A stretch of DNA of 64,000 nt, taken from contig JADZAF010000270.1 of NCBI GenBank assembly GCA_020852755.1, positions 1-64,000 of the forward strand. The letters run 5' to 3'. The notes beneath the pieces were generated by a model that was given only the letters and a program-made list of their open reading frames with translations, was not told where the DNA came from and made no database searches. The translations under genes and the position numbers were made by a program. This DNA is from Bryobacterales bacterium. GTDB lineage: Bacteria; Acidobacteriota; Terriglobia; Bryobacterales; Bryobacteraceae. Position 1 is the first letter of the stretch. Every line of letters begins with the position of its first letter. This document shows positions 32,887 to 41,605 of the stretch, piece after piece.

Positions 32887-34062
32887 TCAGCTTACCCGAT
32901 ACTTCTTCACGATTTCCGGATCCGGATCGATGCCCAGTCCCGGCTTTTTCGGAACCTCTATATACCCGTTCTTCACTGGAAACAGAGGCAGGGCCAGGTT
33001 GTGCCGGCTCTCCACCGCGGGATAGGTCTCCATGATCAGCGCGTTGGGCAGCGAAGCGAGAAGATGAACGGCCATGTGCGGGCTGCCGTGCGGCGAGACC
33101 GGGACGTGATGCGCCGAGGCCAGGCCGGCGATCTTGCGCCCCTCGGAGATGCCGCCCGCGAGAACCGTGTCGCACTGCAGGATATCCACGGCGCCGGCCT
33201 GGATGAGGTCGCGGGCGCCCCAGCGCGTGAATTCGTTCTCGCCGGAAGCGATGGGGATGGAGAGTGCCCGGCGCACTTGCGCGGAGCCCTCGAAGTCGTC
33301 CGCCTCCACGGGCTCTTCGAACCAGTAGGGGTCGTACTTTTCGACCATGCGGCCGAAGCGGACTGCCTCGAATCCGGTCCAGCGATTGTTGGCGTCGATC
33401 ATCAGGTCGATCTTCGCGCCGATCGCCTCCCGGACGGCCCGGACGCGCTCGGCATCCACGTCCATCGGCTCGCCTCCGACCTTCATCGTCACCGCGCGGA
33501 AGCCTTCGCCGACGTAGCTCTCCATCTCCTTCACCAACTCGGGGATGCCTTTGCCCTCTTCGTAGTAGCCGCCCGCTGCGTACACGCGGACTTTTTCGGC
33601 AAACAGACCCAGAACGGCGCACACCGGGGCGTCGAGGGCCTTGCCGATAATGTCCCACAGGGCGATGTCCACCGAACCCATGGCCGATATGTACAACCCC
33701 TTGGCCACCGGCTTGCGGTTGTGGCGGTACATGCGGTCCCACAGGGCCTCGATGTGGAACGGGTTCATCCCCAGGATGCGCGGCAGCAACTGGCCGGTGA
33801 TGATCTCGCTGCCTCCCGCCGGGATGCTGCGCCCGGTGATGCCCGCGTCGGTGTGGATCTCGAGTTGGGTCATGCCGGGGGGGCCGCCCCCGCTTTCAAT
33901 GGTGGCGTTGCGGCGGCGAGGCGTCCGTCCGGGGAAGCGGAGGCGCAGGAAGCTCATCCCCGTGATCCTGAGGGGCGGGGGATTGAGCGGGAGCGCGCGC
34001 CTGGGCAGCGCCAGGGAGGCCGAAGCCCCGGCCGCGCAGCGCAGGAAATCACGGCGGTTCAT
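32887..34062 (-). CDS. Tat-exported enolase-superfamily (MR/MLE) sugar-acid dehydratase-like protein
   Basis: The protein has 391 residues. The leader MNRRDFLRCAAGASAS is twin-arginine. Metal ligands lie at barrel strand ends: LMIDANNRW (Asp), WFEEPV (Glu) and ASGENEFTRW (Glu). ILQCDTVLAGG and VPVSPHGSPH supply the His/Asp catalytic side typical of sugar-acid dehydratases. The KxK base motif has only one Lys (AVTMKVGG). The reaction is probably removal of water from an aldonate such as rhamnonate or galactonate. It is the first gene of a minus-strand unit running through the beta-helix and DUF1080 genes to the GH36-like gene. A RhaT-like gene is divergent from it. Confidence 0.85.
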   Translation of the reverse strand: MNRRDFLRCAAGASASLALPRRALPLNPPPLRITGMSFLRLRFPGRTPRRRNATIESGGGPPGMTQLEIHTDAGITGRSIPAGGSEIITGQLLPRILGMNPFHIEALWDRMYRHNRKPVAKGLYISAMGSVDIALWDIIGKALDAPVCAVLGLFAEKVRVYAAGGYYEEGKGIPELVKEMESYVGEGFRAVTMKVGGEPMDVDAERVRAVREAIGAKIDLMIDANNRWTGFEAVRFGRMVEKYDPYWFEEPVEADDFEGSAQVRRALSIPIASGENEFTRWGARDLIQAGAVDILQCDTVLAGGISEGRKIAGLASAHHVPVSPHGSPHMAVHLLASLPNALIMETYPAVESRHNLALPLFPVKNGYIEVPKKPGLGIDPDPEIVKKYRVS

Positions 34063-34095
34063 GGGATGTTCCTTTCCGGCAAAACGCGACCAGAC

Positions 34096-34101
34096 AGTAT
34101 A
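34096..34101 (-). promoter_or_regulatory. -10 box of the enolase-superfamily/beta-helix operon
   Basis: TATACT on the minus strand lies 33 nt before the ATG at 34062, with an AAAGGAA SD-like stretch between. Confidence 0.4.
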
Positions 34102-34175
34102 TCCGGGGTGCGCACAAAAGTAGAGGGCCCGAATTGTCCAATATCGTTAACCTCCGGTACCGGTGCGCCACCGGG

Positions 34176-34194
34176 CCGCGACGGGGGGAGCGGT
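34176..34194 (+). repeat. Single copy of the dispersed G-A hairpin repeat
   Basis: CCGCGACGGGGGGAGCGGT keeps the outer CCGC/GCGG stem and the tandem G-A/A-G pair of the 4796 array, in the opposite orientation. It lies in the 256-bp divergent gap 34063-34318, which otherwise holds only the two promoter regions and the palindrome at 34264. Confidence 0.5.
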
Positions 34195-34263
34195 CGCAAT
34201 CGGGCCGATCCATGCCCAAGGTCTCGGGGCAAGACTGCGTTCTTCCCCTGATGACCATTTCCT

Positions 34264-34284
34264 GTGGTAGAGTGCTCTCACCAC
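34264..34284 (+). promoter_or_regulatory. Palindrome ahead of the RhaT-like gene
   Basis: GTGGTAGAG (34264-34272) pairs with CTCT and ACCAC (34275-34284), broken by one extra C. A nine-pair palindrome 35-55 bp before a sugar-permease start could be an operator. It overlaps TAGAGT, the best -10 candidate here. A ten-codon frame (ATG 34290) ends inside the ATG of the permease gene. Confidence 0.45.
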
Positions 34285-34318
34285 CGGGGATGGAACAGCC
34301 GGCGGCGGTGCGACCCGC

Positions 34319-35359
34319 ATGAACACGATTGTCGGAAGCCTGATGGTAGCCCTGGCCGGGCTGAGCATGGGATCCGGAGCCTGGACGCTCAAAGCGCTTC
34401 GGAAGTACGGTTTCGAGCACTGGCTTTTTGTTGGCATGCTGATCGGGGTAGGCCTCCTTCCCTGGGCGGTTACCCTGCTTTTCTGTCCGGGGGCGTGGGC
34501 GGCGCTGTCCTCGGTGCCGCTTTCCGCGCTGCTGAAAGCCAACCTCTTCGCTCTGGGGTGGGGCGTCGCCAACGTTCTATGCACGCTCTGTTTCGTACGC
34601 ATCGGCGTGGCGCTCACCGGCGGTATCCTGGGCGGCCTGGGATTGTCGCTGGGGGTCACCGTACCCATGCTGTTCAAGGGCTCCGGGCTGTTCGCCCAGG
34701 CGCCGGATCTGACCTCTCCGGCCGGCCTGGTGGTGCTGGCGGGAGTGTCGGTGATGCTCGCCGGCGTGGTGCTGATCTCGCTGGCCGGCTTCGGGCGGGA
34801 CCGCGCGCTCCGGCACTCGCAGCCCACCTCGGGCAATTTCGCCACCGGCCTGATCATGGTGATCGTGGCAGGCATCCTGTCGACCGGGCCCAATTTCGCT
34901 TTCGCCTATAGCCAGGGCCCGATCGTCAGCGCCATGCGGGAGCGCGGCGCCGGCGAGGCGGCCTCGACCTTCGCCGTGTGGGCGGTGGGCATGCTGGGCG
35001 GCGTGCTGGTCAATCTCGCGTTTTCCGGTTACCTGCTGACCCGCAACCGGAGCTGGAAGCTGCTGGTGCGGGTCCCCCGGGAGATGATCTTTCCGGCGAT
35101 CATGGGCGTGCAGTTCTGCGCCGCCATCGCGCTGCTCGGCAACGGCAACCTCGTGCTCGGCGCCCTGGGTGCTTCGGTTGGCTGGGGCATCTACCAGGCC
35201 CTTCAGATTCTGGGCAACCAGGCGGTGGGATTTCTGAGCGGGGAGTGGAAGGGCGTACCGGCGGGGCCGCGCCGGCAGATGTACTCGGGCATCGCCCTGC
35301 TGCTGCTGGCCGCGCTGCTCATGGCCTACGGCAACTCGCGGGCAGTTTCTCTTTCCTGA
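34319..35359 (+). CDS. L-rhamnose/proton symporter-like permease (RhaT family)
   Basis: The protein has 346 residues, the usual length for RhaT (about 344), with ten predicted membrane segments. The start MNTIVGSLMVALAGLSMGSG, then LFALGWGVANVLCTLCFVRIG, VALTGGILGGLGLSLGV, GPNFAFAYSQGP and the C-terminal GWGIYQALQILGNQAVGFL follow the RhaT pattern within the drug/metabolite transporter superfamily. It should import L-rhamnose with a proton; other deoxyhexoses are possible. A palindrome and a short coupled frame lie upstream. Convergent with the GH36 gene, whose stop is 10 bp away. Confidence 0.84.
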   Translation: MNTIVGSLMVALAGLSMGSGAWTLKALRKYGFEHWLFVGMLIGVGLLPWAVTLLFCPGAWAALSSVPLSALLKANLFALGWGVANVLCTLCFVRIGVALTGGILGGLGLSLGVTVPMLFKGSGLFAQAPDLTSPAGLVVLAGVSVMLAGVVLISLAGFGRDRALRHSQPTSGNFATGLIMVIVAGILSTGPNFAFAYSQGPIVSAMRERGAGEAASTFAVWAVGMLGGVLVNLAFSGYLLTRNRSWKLLVRVPREMIFPAIMGVQFCAAIALLGNGNLVLGALGASVGWGIYQALQILGNQAVGFLSGEWKGVPAGPRRQMYSGIALLLLAALLMAYGNSRAVSLS

Positions 35360-35368
35360 AGCGCCGGC

Positions 35369-37429
35369 CTAGGCGAGCCGGCGGTAACGGATCAGCGCCG
35401 AAGCGGGTTTCTCCTCCAGCCGCAGCTCGAAACCGCGCTGCATCAGCTCGGCGCCGGTGGCGCGGGTGGATTCGCCGCTATCCAGGTTCAGCAGCTCATA
35501 GCGCGCGTCCCCGGCGAGGGCGCGCAGCGGAAACGACGCCGCAAGGAGGGGGCTCAGGGGCCGCTTGAGCACCACGAGCAAGCCCTCCCGGCGTTCAGGC
35601 AGATCGAGCTGATAGGCCATCCAGGCGTCCTCCGCCTGCGAGTATTCGGTCAGCGGGTAGTAGTCGCCGTAGAAGTACTTCTGGATCGAGCGGTATTGCT
35701 CCAGGGTCCGCCGGACCTCGTCAAACGGGAATTCGCTCAGGGCGGCGGCCTGTTGCGGGGCATCGCCGCGGCCGAACAGTCCGAAATTCATTCCGCTGGA
35801 CATGCTGCTGCGCACGGGATACCGGCTGTTGCGGGACAGATTCCCCGCTCCGGTGGCGTTGAGCGGCACCCAGTGGAGCAGGCCATGGGTGTGGCATTGC
35901 TTGGCGGTCGGATGAGCGGGGAAATCGGTGCGCCAGAGCGGCAGGGTCCGGCTGAGCGATTCCAGGTCCATGCGCCGCCCGCCGCTGGCGCAGTTGTCGA
36001 TGATCAGGCTGGGGTGGCGGCGCAGGAGTTCGTCCCAGAAGGAGTACAAGCCTTCCACCCAGCGGATCTCGCGTATGCCCTGCCGGTCCGGAACGTCGGC
36101 CGCGCGCCAGAATTCCAGCGGAGCGATGTTGGCGTCGTGGCGGAAGCAGTCCAGCCCGAACTCTTCGATCCGGGACGAGACGAAATCGGTGAGATACCGG
36201 CGGGCGTCCGGATTGCCCAGATCGAAAAGGCGGTCGTTCTCGCGGATCTGGTTGCGATAGCTCTCGTTCACCACCCATGCGGGATCGGCCTGCGAGGCTC
36301 CCCAGTTGTAGACCCGCTTCGCCTTGGGCACTTCCAGCAGCCACGCGCGATGCTCGCGGTCCCACGCGGTGCCCTCGCAGACCCGTTCCGGCTCGAACCA
36401 CAACAGCAGCTTGAGCCCGGCCCGGCGGGCGGCCTCGCTGATGGGCTTGAAGCCGTCCGGATACAGCGCTTTCTTGACGGTCCAGTTGCCGGGGTTCACG
36501 TGCCAGGGGCCTTTGCCGAACCACTCGGCGTCGATCCAGTAGTAGTCCATGGGCAGGCGGTGGTCCGCGATACGCCGGATGTTCTCCAGGTGGTCGGCCG
36601 CGCTGGTGCCGCCCCAGTTGCCGTTGCACAACGGCATATCCACCGGCTTTCCGGCCGCCGAGGGCCGGTGGTACTTGAGGATGAAGCGGCGCAGCAAGTT
36701 GTGGCCGCGCAGGCGGTCGCCACCCTCCCAGAACAGGACGAGCATCAGGGGAGTGCGGATCTGCTCTCCGGGGCGCAGCCTCACGTGGGTGCGGTCCATT
36801 CCGGCCCGCACCCTGAACTCGGGCCCGGCCTGGCGGGTGAATGCGGCCGCCCACTCGCCCGACCAGCCGATGCCGATCATGACGCCGTTTCCGTCGCGGG
36901 TCTCCAGGTTGAAGAAGGGCAGGTAGTCGCTCGATGAGCGCCCGCCCCCGGCCCGCAGCCGCAGATGACCGCCTTGGTTCAGTGCCCGCCGCAAGGGCAT
37001 GAAGTCGTCCATGGAGCAGACGGCCCCCTTGGCGTAGTGAATCAGCGGATCGCCGCCCGGCGCGCGCAGCGTGCGATCCAGCGCCTGTATATCCGCCAGA
37101 GCGGGCGTGTCGGTCCTGCCGGTGTTGGTGAAATGAAGGACCCATTCCAGGGCAGGGAAATCCCTGTAAAGGGTGACCACCGCGCGCGCTTCCAGGCCAG
37201 TGGCGGGATCCGTGTAGGCGACCTCCCGCCGCGTTCGCGCGGAGTCGACTGGTGAAGTCCGGACCTCGGCTTTCCACCGCGGCAGCAGAGCCGCGGAAGG
37301 GCGGCCGCCATAGACGAAGGAGAACGGCGGCCGGGCGGGGAAGGACTCGCTCCAGCGAGCCGCCGTATCATCCTCCCGCGCCGCGAAGGACGCCGCCGTC
37401 AAAGCGCTGACAAACTCCCTGCGGTTCAT
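35369..37429 (-). CDS. Tat-exported GH36 alpha-galactosidase
   Basis: The protein has 686 residues. The leader MNRREFVSALTAASFA is twin-arginine. An N-terminal beta-sandwich (to ~280) precedes the barrel: DYYWIDAEWFGKGPW, LKLLLWFEPERVCEGT, the nucleophile region FGLDCFRHDANIAPL (Asp) and the acid/base region IDNCASGGRRMDLESL (Asp), both GH36 hallmarks. A C-terminal beta domain follows. It should release alpha-1,6-galactose from galactomannan or raffinose-type sugars. The frame stays open upstream to 38494, but that part is the shadow of the divergent E1-alpha gene. ATG 37429 has GGAGG 6-10 nt before it. Confidence 0.9.
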   Translation of the reverse strand: MNRREFVSALTAASFAAREDDTAARWSESFPARPPFSFVYGGRPSAALLPRWKAEVRTSPVDSARTRREVAYTDPATGLEARAVVTLYRDFPALEWVLHFTNTGRTDTPALADIQALDRTLRAPGGDPLIHYAKGAVCSMDDFMPLRRALNQGGHLRLRAGGGRSSSDYLPFFNLETRDGNGVMIGIGWSGEWAAAFTRQAGPEFRVRAGMDRTHVRLRPGEQIRTPLMLVLFWEGGDRLRGHNLLRRFILKYHRPSAAGKPVDMPLCNGNWGGTSAADHLENIRRIADHRLPMDYYWIDAEWFGKGPWHVNPGNWTVKKALYPDGFKPISEAARRAGLKLLLWFEPERVCEGTAWDREHRAWLLEVPKAKRVYNWGASQADPAWVVNESYRNQIRENDRLFDLGNPDARRYLTDFVSSRIEEFGLDCFRHDANIAPLEFWRAADVPDRQGIREIRWVEGLYSFWDELLRRHPSLIIDNCASGGRRMDLESLSRTLPLWRTDFPAHPTAKQCHTHGLLHWVPLNATGAGNLSRNSRYPVRSSMSSGMNFGLFGRGDAPQQAAALSEFPFDEVRRTLEQYRSIQKYFYGDYYPLTEYSQAEDAWMAYQLDLPERREGLLVVLKRPLSPLLAASFPLRALAGDARYELLNLDSGESTRATGAELMQRGFELRLEEKPASALIRYRRLA

Positions 37430-37482
37430 CCGGTCGCCTCCGGGGATAGCATAGCGCCAGGCTTGGGCGCACGGGTGCGGGT

Positions 37483-37512
37483 TTGACTTCCGCCAAACCG
37501 GGTCGCTAATCT
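37483..37512 (+). promoter_or_regulatory. Sigma-70-type promoter of the 2-oxoacid dehydrogenase operon
   Basis: TTGACT (37483-37488), an 18-bp spacer and TAATCT (37507-37512). Transcription would begin near 37519, just before GGAG at 37521 and the TTG start at 37535. It is the best -35/-10 pair in the window. Confidence 0.65.
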
Positions 37513-37534
37513 GAAGCCTCCGGAGACGGATCAT

Positions 37535-38542
37535 TTGGCTACCCCCACAACCCAGCCAGGCCTCTTCCTGGAGGCCTACCGGCGTATGCTGCTGCTGCGC
37601 CGCTTCGAATTGAAAGCCCAGGAACTGTACCGCCGCGGAGAGATGCCGGGATTCATCCATCTGTATGTGGGTGAGGAGGCCGTGGCGGTAGGCGTCTGCC
37701 TGCATCTCAGCCGCGAAGACTACGTGACCAGCACGCACCGCGGCCACGGGCACGCCCTGGCGAAAGGCATCTCCGCCCGTGAGGTGATGGCCGAACTGTT
37801 CGGCAAGGCCACCGGCTGCTCCGGCGGGCGCGGTGGAAGCATGCACCTGTACGCGCCGGACGTAGGGTTTCTCGGCACCAATGGACTGGTCGGCGCGGGG
37901 ATTCCGGTGGCCGCGGGCGCCGGGCTGGCCGCGCAACTGCGGCGGTCCGGGCAGGTGGCGGTAGCCTTTTTCGGGGACGGCGCGGCGAATCACGGGGCCT
38001 TCCATGAAGGCCTCAACCTGGCGGGCGTCTGGAACCTGCCCGTGGTGTTCGTCTGCGAGAACAACCTGTACGCTACCCAGACTCCCTTGCGGATGGCCAC
38101 GAAGAATCAGGACATCTCCAGCCGCGCAGCCGCTTACGGCATGCCGGGAGCGGCCGTGGACGGCAACGACGTGGAGGCCGTGTCGGCGGCCGCAGCCGAG
38201 GCCCTGGCGCGGGCGCGGTCCGGCGGCGGCCCCAGCCTGCTCGAATGCCGCACCTACCGCTTTCTCGGCCATCACGAGGGCGATCCCGGCACGGGGTATC
38301 GCAGCCGCGAGGAAGTGGAGGCCTGGAAGAAGCGCTGCCCGATTGCGCTGGAGCGGGCGCGCCTGATCGAGCGCGCCGAGGCTGCGGAAACGGCGCTCCA
38401 GGACATCGAACGGGAAGTAGAGGAAATGATTGCCGGCGCGGTCGAGTTCGCCCTGGCGAGCCCGCTGCCGGATGCGGCCGAGGCGCTGCGCCACGTCTTT
38501 CCCGAAGCGGCCGGAAGCGCGGAGGCGGTATGGGCGCGCTAG
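37535..38542 (+). CDS. Pyruvate/acetoin-type 2-oxoacid dehydrogenase E1 component, alpha subunit
   Basis: The protein has 335 residues and a TTG start with GGAG 10 nt upstream; an ATG 17 codons in (37586) is the alternative. FIHLYVGEEAVAVGVCLHL and GHGHALAKG are typical of the alpha chain. The TPP motif AFFGDGAANHGAFHEGLNLA ends with NN of VFVCENN. LGHHEGDPGTGYR is close to acetoin dehydrogenase AcoA. It decarboxylates pyruvate or acetoin with thiamine diphosphate in the cytoplasm. Its stop overlaps the beta-subunit start by 13 bp. Confidence 0.92.
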   Translation: MATPTTQPGLFLEAYRRMLLLRRFELKAQELYRRGEMPGFIHLYVGEEAVAVGVCLHLSREDYVTSTHRGHGHALAKGISAREVMAELFGKATGCSGGRGGSMHLYAPDVGFLGTNGLVGAGIPVAAGAGLAAQLRRSGQVAVAFFGDGAANHGAFHEGLNLAGVWNLPVVFVCENNLYATQTPLRMATKNQDISSRAAAYGMPGAAVDGNDVEAVSAAAAEALARARSGGGPSLLECRTYRFLGHHEGDPGTGYRSREEVEAWKKRCPIALERARLIERAEAAETALQDIEREVEEMIAGAVEFALASPLPDAAEALRHVFPEAAGSAEAVWAR

Positions 38543-39552
38543 CGGGGCGGGCGGCGGCCCGCGAGATCACGTTCGTCGAAGCCACCGTGGAGGCCCTGCG
38601 CGAGGAGATGCGCCGCGACCCGGCCATCTTCTACATGGGCGAGGGCATCGGGGCTCGGGGCGGGAATTTCACCCAGACCAAGGGCCTGTACGACGAGTTC
38701 GGGCCGGAGCGCGTGCGTGACACGCCGATCTCCGAACTCGGTTTCACCGCCGCGGGGGTGGGTGCAGCCATGGCGGGCATGCACCCCGTGGCGGATCTCA
38801 TGTTTGCCGACTTCATCGCCGAAGCCATGAGCCAGGTGGTCCACCAGGCGGCCAAGGTGCACTACATCTCCGGAGGGCGAATCGAGGTGCCGCTGATTGT
38901 CCGGGCGGCCTTCGGCGTGGTCCGTTCGGCCGGGGCGCATCACTCGGGCAGCTTGTACCCCTGGTTCATGCACGTGCCGGGCTTGAAGGTGGCGGTGCCT
39001 TCCAGCCCGGCTGACGCCAAGGGATTGTGGAAGACCGCGCTGCGAGAGCGCTGCCCGGTAATGATCTTCGAGCACAAGGGACTGTATAACCAGAAGGGCC
39101 CGGTTCCCGAAGGAGAGTACCTGACGCCCTTCGGGCAGGCCGCTATCGCGCGCGCCGGCCGCGACGCCACCATAGCCGCAACCGCGCTGATGGTGCATAA
39201 GTCCCTGCAGGCCGCATCCATCCTGGAAGGGGAAGGCATATCGGTTGAGGTGCTGGACCTGCGCACGCTGGTCCCGCTGGACGAAGAGTCGATCCTCAAG
39301 TCGGTGGCCAGGACCGGCCGGCTGGTAATCGCCGACGAGGCTCACGAGACCTGCGGCGTGGGAGCCGAGATCGCGGCGCGGGTGGCGGCCAGAGGGTTCG
39401 ATTTCCTGGATGCCCCGATTGCGCGCGTGTCGATGCTGCAGGCGCCCCATCCTTTCAGTCCTCCCCTGGAGGCGGCGCTGCTGCCGTCTCCGGAGAAGAT
39501 CGCGGCGGCCGTGCGGGCCGCGGTGAGGGGCGAGGAGGCGCATGCCGGTTGA
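38530..39552 (+). CDS. Pyruvate/acetoin-type 2-oxoacid dehydrogenase E1 component, beta subunit
   Basis: The protein has 340 residues. It contains the cofactor-site Glu region (FYMGEGIGARGG), DTPISELGFTAAGVGAAMAG, LMFADFIAEAMSQVVHQAAK and the C-terminal IADEAHETCGVGAEIAA, all typical of E1-beta/AcoB. It pairs with the alpha subunit to form the E1 active site. ATG 38530 lies inside the end of the alpha gene, and its own stop overlaps the E2 start by 11 bp, so the three are translated as a unit. Confidence 0.92.
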   Translation: MGALAGRAAAREITFVEATVEALREEMRRDPAIFYMGEGIGARGGNFTQTKGLYDEFGPERVRDTPISELGFTAAGVGAAMAGMHPVADLMFADFIAEAMSQVVHQAAKVHYISGGRIEVPLIVRAAFGVVRSAGAHHSGSLYPWFMHVPGLKVAVPSSPADAKGLWKTALRERCPVMIFEHKGLYNQKGPVPEGEYLTPFGQAAIARAGRDATIAATALMVHKSLQAASILEGEGISVEVLDLRTLVPLDEESILKSVARTGRLVIADEAHETCGVGAEIAARVAARGFDFLDAPIARVSMLQAPHPFSPPLEAALLPSPEKIAAAVRAAVRGEEAHAG

Positions 39553-40693
39553 CCTGGTGATGCCGCAACTCGGTCTCACCATGACCGAGGGCAAGCTGCT
39601 GCGATGGTGCAAGCAGGTGGGGCAGACATTCGAGGCCGGCGAACCCCTGTTCGAGGTGGAGACCGACAAATCCAACATGGAGGTCGAAGCCAGCGAGGCC
39701 GGAACGCTGATTGAGGCCATGCCGCCGGCGGACGACCCGCTGCCCGTGGCTCACGTGATCGGCCGCTATCTGCGGCGAGGCGAGAGCCTGGAGACCGCTG
39801 CCGGCGCCCTGGAGAGCCCGGCGCGGGTACGGCGGCCGGCATCGCCGCGCGCGCGGGCGGCCGCCCGCAGGCTGGGCGTCGATCTGGCGGCAATTTCCGC
39901 AGCAGGCGGGCGGATCGTGGAAGCCGATGTCCTGCGGGCCGCGGAGGCGCAGGCTCCGGCGGTGGAACTCCCGGCGCCCGCCGGGCGGACGGCGCCGGTT
40001 CCCAAGCTGCGCCGCGTCATCGCCGAGCGCATGACCGCGAGTTTCCGGACCGCGCCCCACTTCTACGTTACGCGCGAAGTGGATGCGGGAGAACTTCTGG
40101 CCGTCAAGCGCACCTATCAGGCGGCTTTGGAAAAGCGCGGCCTGCCGGCCTTGAGTCTGACCGACCTGCTATTGAAAGCGGTGGCGCTGGCCGTCCGGGA
40201 TCACCCGGCGGTCAATGCCGGCTGGGTGGACGGGGAGATTCGCCCGCATCGCGGGGTGAACATCGGCCTGGCCGTCGCCCTGGAGGACGGGCTGACCGTT
40301 CCCGTTCTGCGCGAGGTCGATCGATCGGAGATCACTGAACTGGCCCGCCGGCGGCAGTCGCTGGTGGAGCGGGCCCGTGCTTCGCGGCTGCGGCCGGACG
40401 ACATGGGCGACGCCGGCGCCACTCTTTCCAACCTCGGCATGTACGGGGTGGACCAGTTCCAGGCCATTCTGAATCCGCCGGAAAGCGTTCTGGTGGCCGC
40501 CGGCCGCGTGCGCGAGCGGGTGGTCGCGGTGAAGGGCGCGGCGGCGGTCCGGCCGACTTTGTTCGTGACGGTGACCGCCGACCACCGGGTGATCGATGGC
40601 GTGCAGGCCGCCCGCTTCCTGGCGAGTGTGGCGGAGGCGCTGGAAAACCCGGGCCTGCTGCTGCTGCCCCCGGAGAGTCAAGCGAAATCTTGA
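39542..40693 (+). CDS. Dihydrolipoamide acyltransferase (E2) of a 2-oxoacid dehydrogenase complex
   Basis: The protein has 383 residues. The single lipoyl domain (residues 1-78) has the modified lysine in VETDKSNMEVEASEAG. A short E3/E1-binding domain follows at about 100-135 (ASPRARAAARRLGVDL). The acyltransferase core (~150-380) ends with the catalytic TVTADHRVIDGVQAA. It moves the acyl group to CoA. No E3 (dihydrolipoyl dehydrogenase) gene is in the window, so the complex must share one. The gene is convergent with the SDR gene, 7 bp apart. Confidence 0.92.
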   Translation: MPVDLVMPQLGLTMTEGKLLRWCKQVGQTFEAGEPLFEVETDKSNMEVEASEAGTLIEAMPPADDPLPVAHVIGRYLRRGESLETAAGALESPARVRRPASPRARAAARRLGVDLAAISAAGGRIVEADVLRAAEAQAPAVELPAPAGRTAPVPKLRRVIAERMTASFRTAPHFYVTREVDAGELLAVKRTYQAALEKRGLPALSLTDLLLKAVALAVRDHPAVNAGWVDGEIRPHRGVNIGLAVALEDGLTVPVLREVDRSEITELARRRQSLVERARASRLRPDDMGDAGATLSNLGMYGVDQFQAILNPPESVLVAAGRVRERVVAVKGAAAVRPTLFVTVTADHRVIDGVQAARFLASVAEALENPGLLLLPPESQAKS

Positions 40694-40700
40694 GCGGACT

Positions 40701-41516
40701 TCACCAGTCGCGGGCGAAACCGGCCGTCCAGCCGCCGTCCACGACCATGACGGCGCCGGTCATGTAGGAAGACGCATCCGATGCCAGGAACAGCGCGGCG
40801 GAAGCGATTTCCTCGGGAGCGCCCGGCCGGCCGAGCGGGATGTGGCTCAACAGGTCCGCCGCCAAAGCCTGTTTCTCCGGATTGTAGAACAAAGCCGTGG
40901 TGCCGCGGGTGAGGATGGAGCCGGGCGCGATGGCATTCGCGCGGATGCCGAGGGGCGCCAGCTCGAGCGCGATGGAGCGCGTGAAATGGAGCACGGCGGC
41001 CTTGGCGGCCGCGAAAGCCGATTGGAGGCGGATGGGCACCACGCCCATGATCGAGGCGATGTTGATGATGACGCCCGCCCTGCGCGCCGCCATACCGGGA
41101 GCCACCACGCGGCAGCCATGAAACACGCCGTCCAGATCCACCGAAAGGATGCGCCGCCATTCGCACTCGTCGTATTCGTGGATGGGCCGCCTTTGTTCGC
41201 CGGGCGTGTTCACACCGGCGTTGTTCACCAGGATATCGATGCGGCCGAAGCGCTCTTCGGCGGCCGCGGCGAGGTGTTCCACCTCCTCGCGCCGGCTGAC
41301 GTCCGCGGGGATGAACTCGGCTTCCGCGCCGAGCTGCCGGGCCTCCTCGACGGTCGACCCGCCGCGGCCTTCCAGGTCGTTGACGGCGAGCGAGGCTCCG
41401 TTGGCCGCATAGGCCAGCGCGATGGCACGGCCGATACCGTCGCCGGCGCCGGTCACAAGAGCGGCCTTGCCCCGCAGATCGACGCGCAGGCCATGGTTGG
41501 GCGGAGTAATGGGCAT
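40701..41516 (-). CDS. Short-chain dehydrogenase/reductase with Tyr-to-Phe change at the active site
   Basis: The protein has 271 residues. The cofactor motif VTGAGDGIGRAIAL and NNAG (ILVNNAGVN) are normal, and the catalytic Ser is present in NIASIMGVV. At the YxxxK position the protein reads SAFAAAKAAV, so the catalytic Tyr is Phe (codon TTC), while the Lys is kept. The C-terminus (GAVMVVDGGWTAGF) is standard. A normal dehydrogenase would be badly weakened by this change, so it may have another reaction or a binding role. It has no leader. The SDR on the opposite strand starts 90 bp away. Confidence 0.88.
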   Translation of the reverse strand: MPITPPNHGLRVDLRGKAALVTGAGDGIGRAIALAYAANGASLAVNDLEGRGGSTVEEARQLGAEAEFIPADVSRREEVEHLAAAAEERFGRIDILVNNAGVNTPGEQRRPIHEYDECEWRRILSVDLDGVFHGCRVVAPGMAARRAGVIINIASIMGVVPIRLQSAFAAAKAAVLHFTRSIALELAPLGIRANAIAPGSILTRGTTALFYNPEKQALAADLLSHIPLGRPGAPEEIASAALFLASDASSYMTGAVMVVDGGWTAGFARDW

Positions 41517-41605
41517 CTCCTTCGATTAGCACTCGCCCCCGGCGCTGTCAATGTCCCGGCAGTGACGGAGGCTAACGGTCATTTGATCCATAGAACGGAG
41601 CCGAC

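Noticed and set aside
37430-38494. Upstream extension of the GH36 frame to 38494
   Set aside because: The extension is antisense to the E1-alpha gene, and the twin-arginine leader of the GH36 protein begins at 37429.
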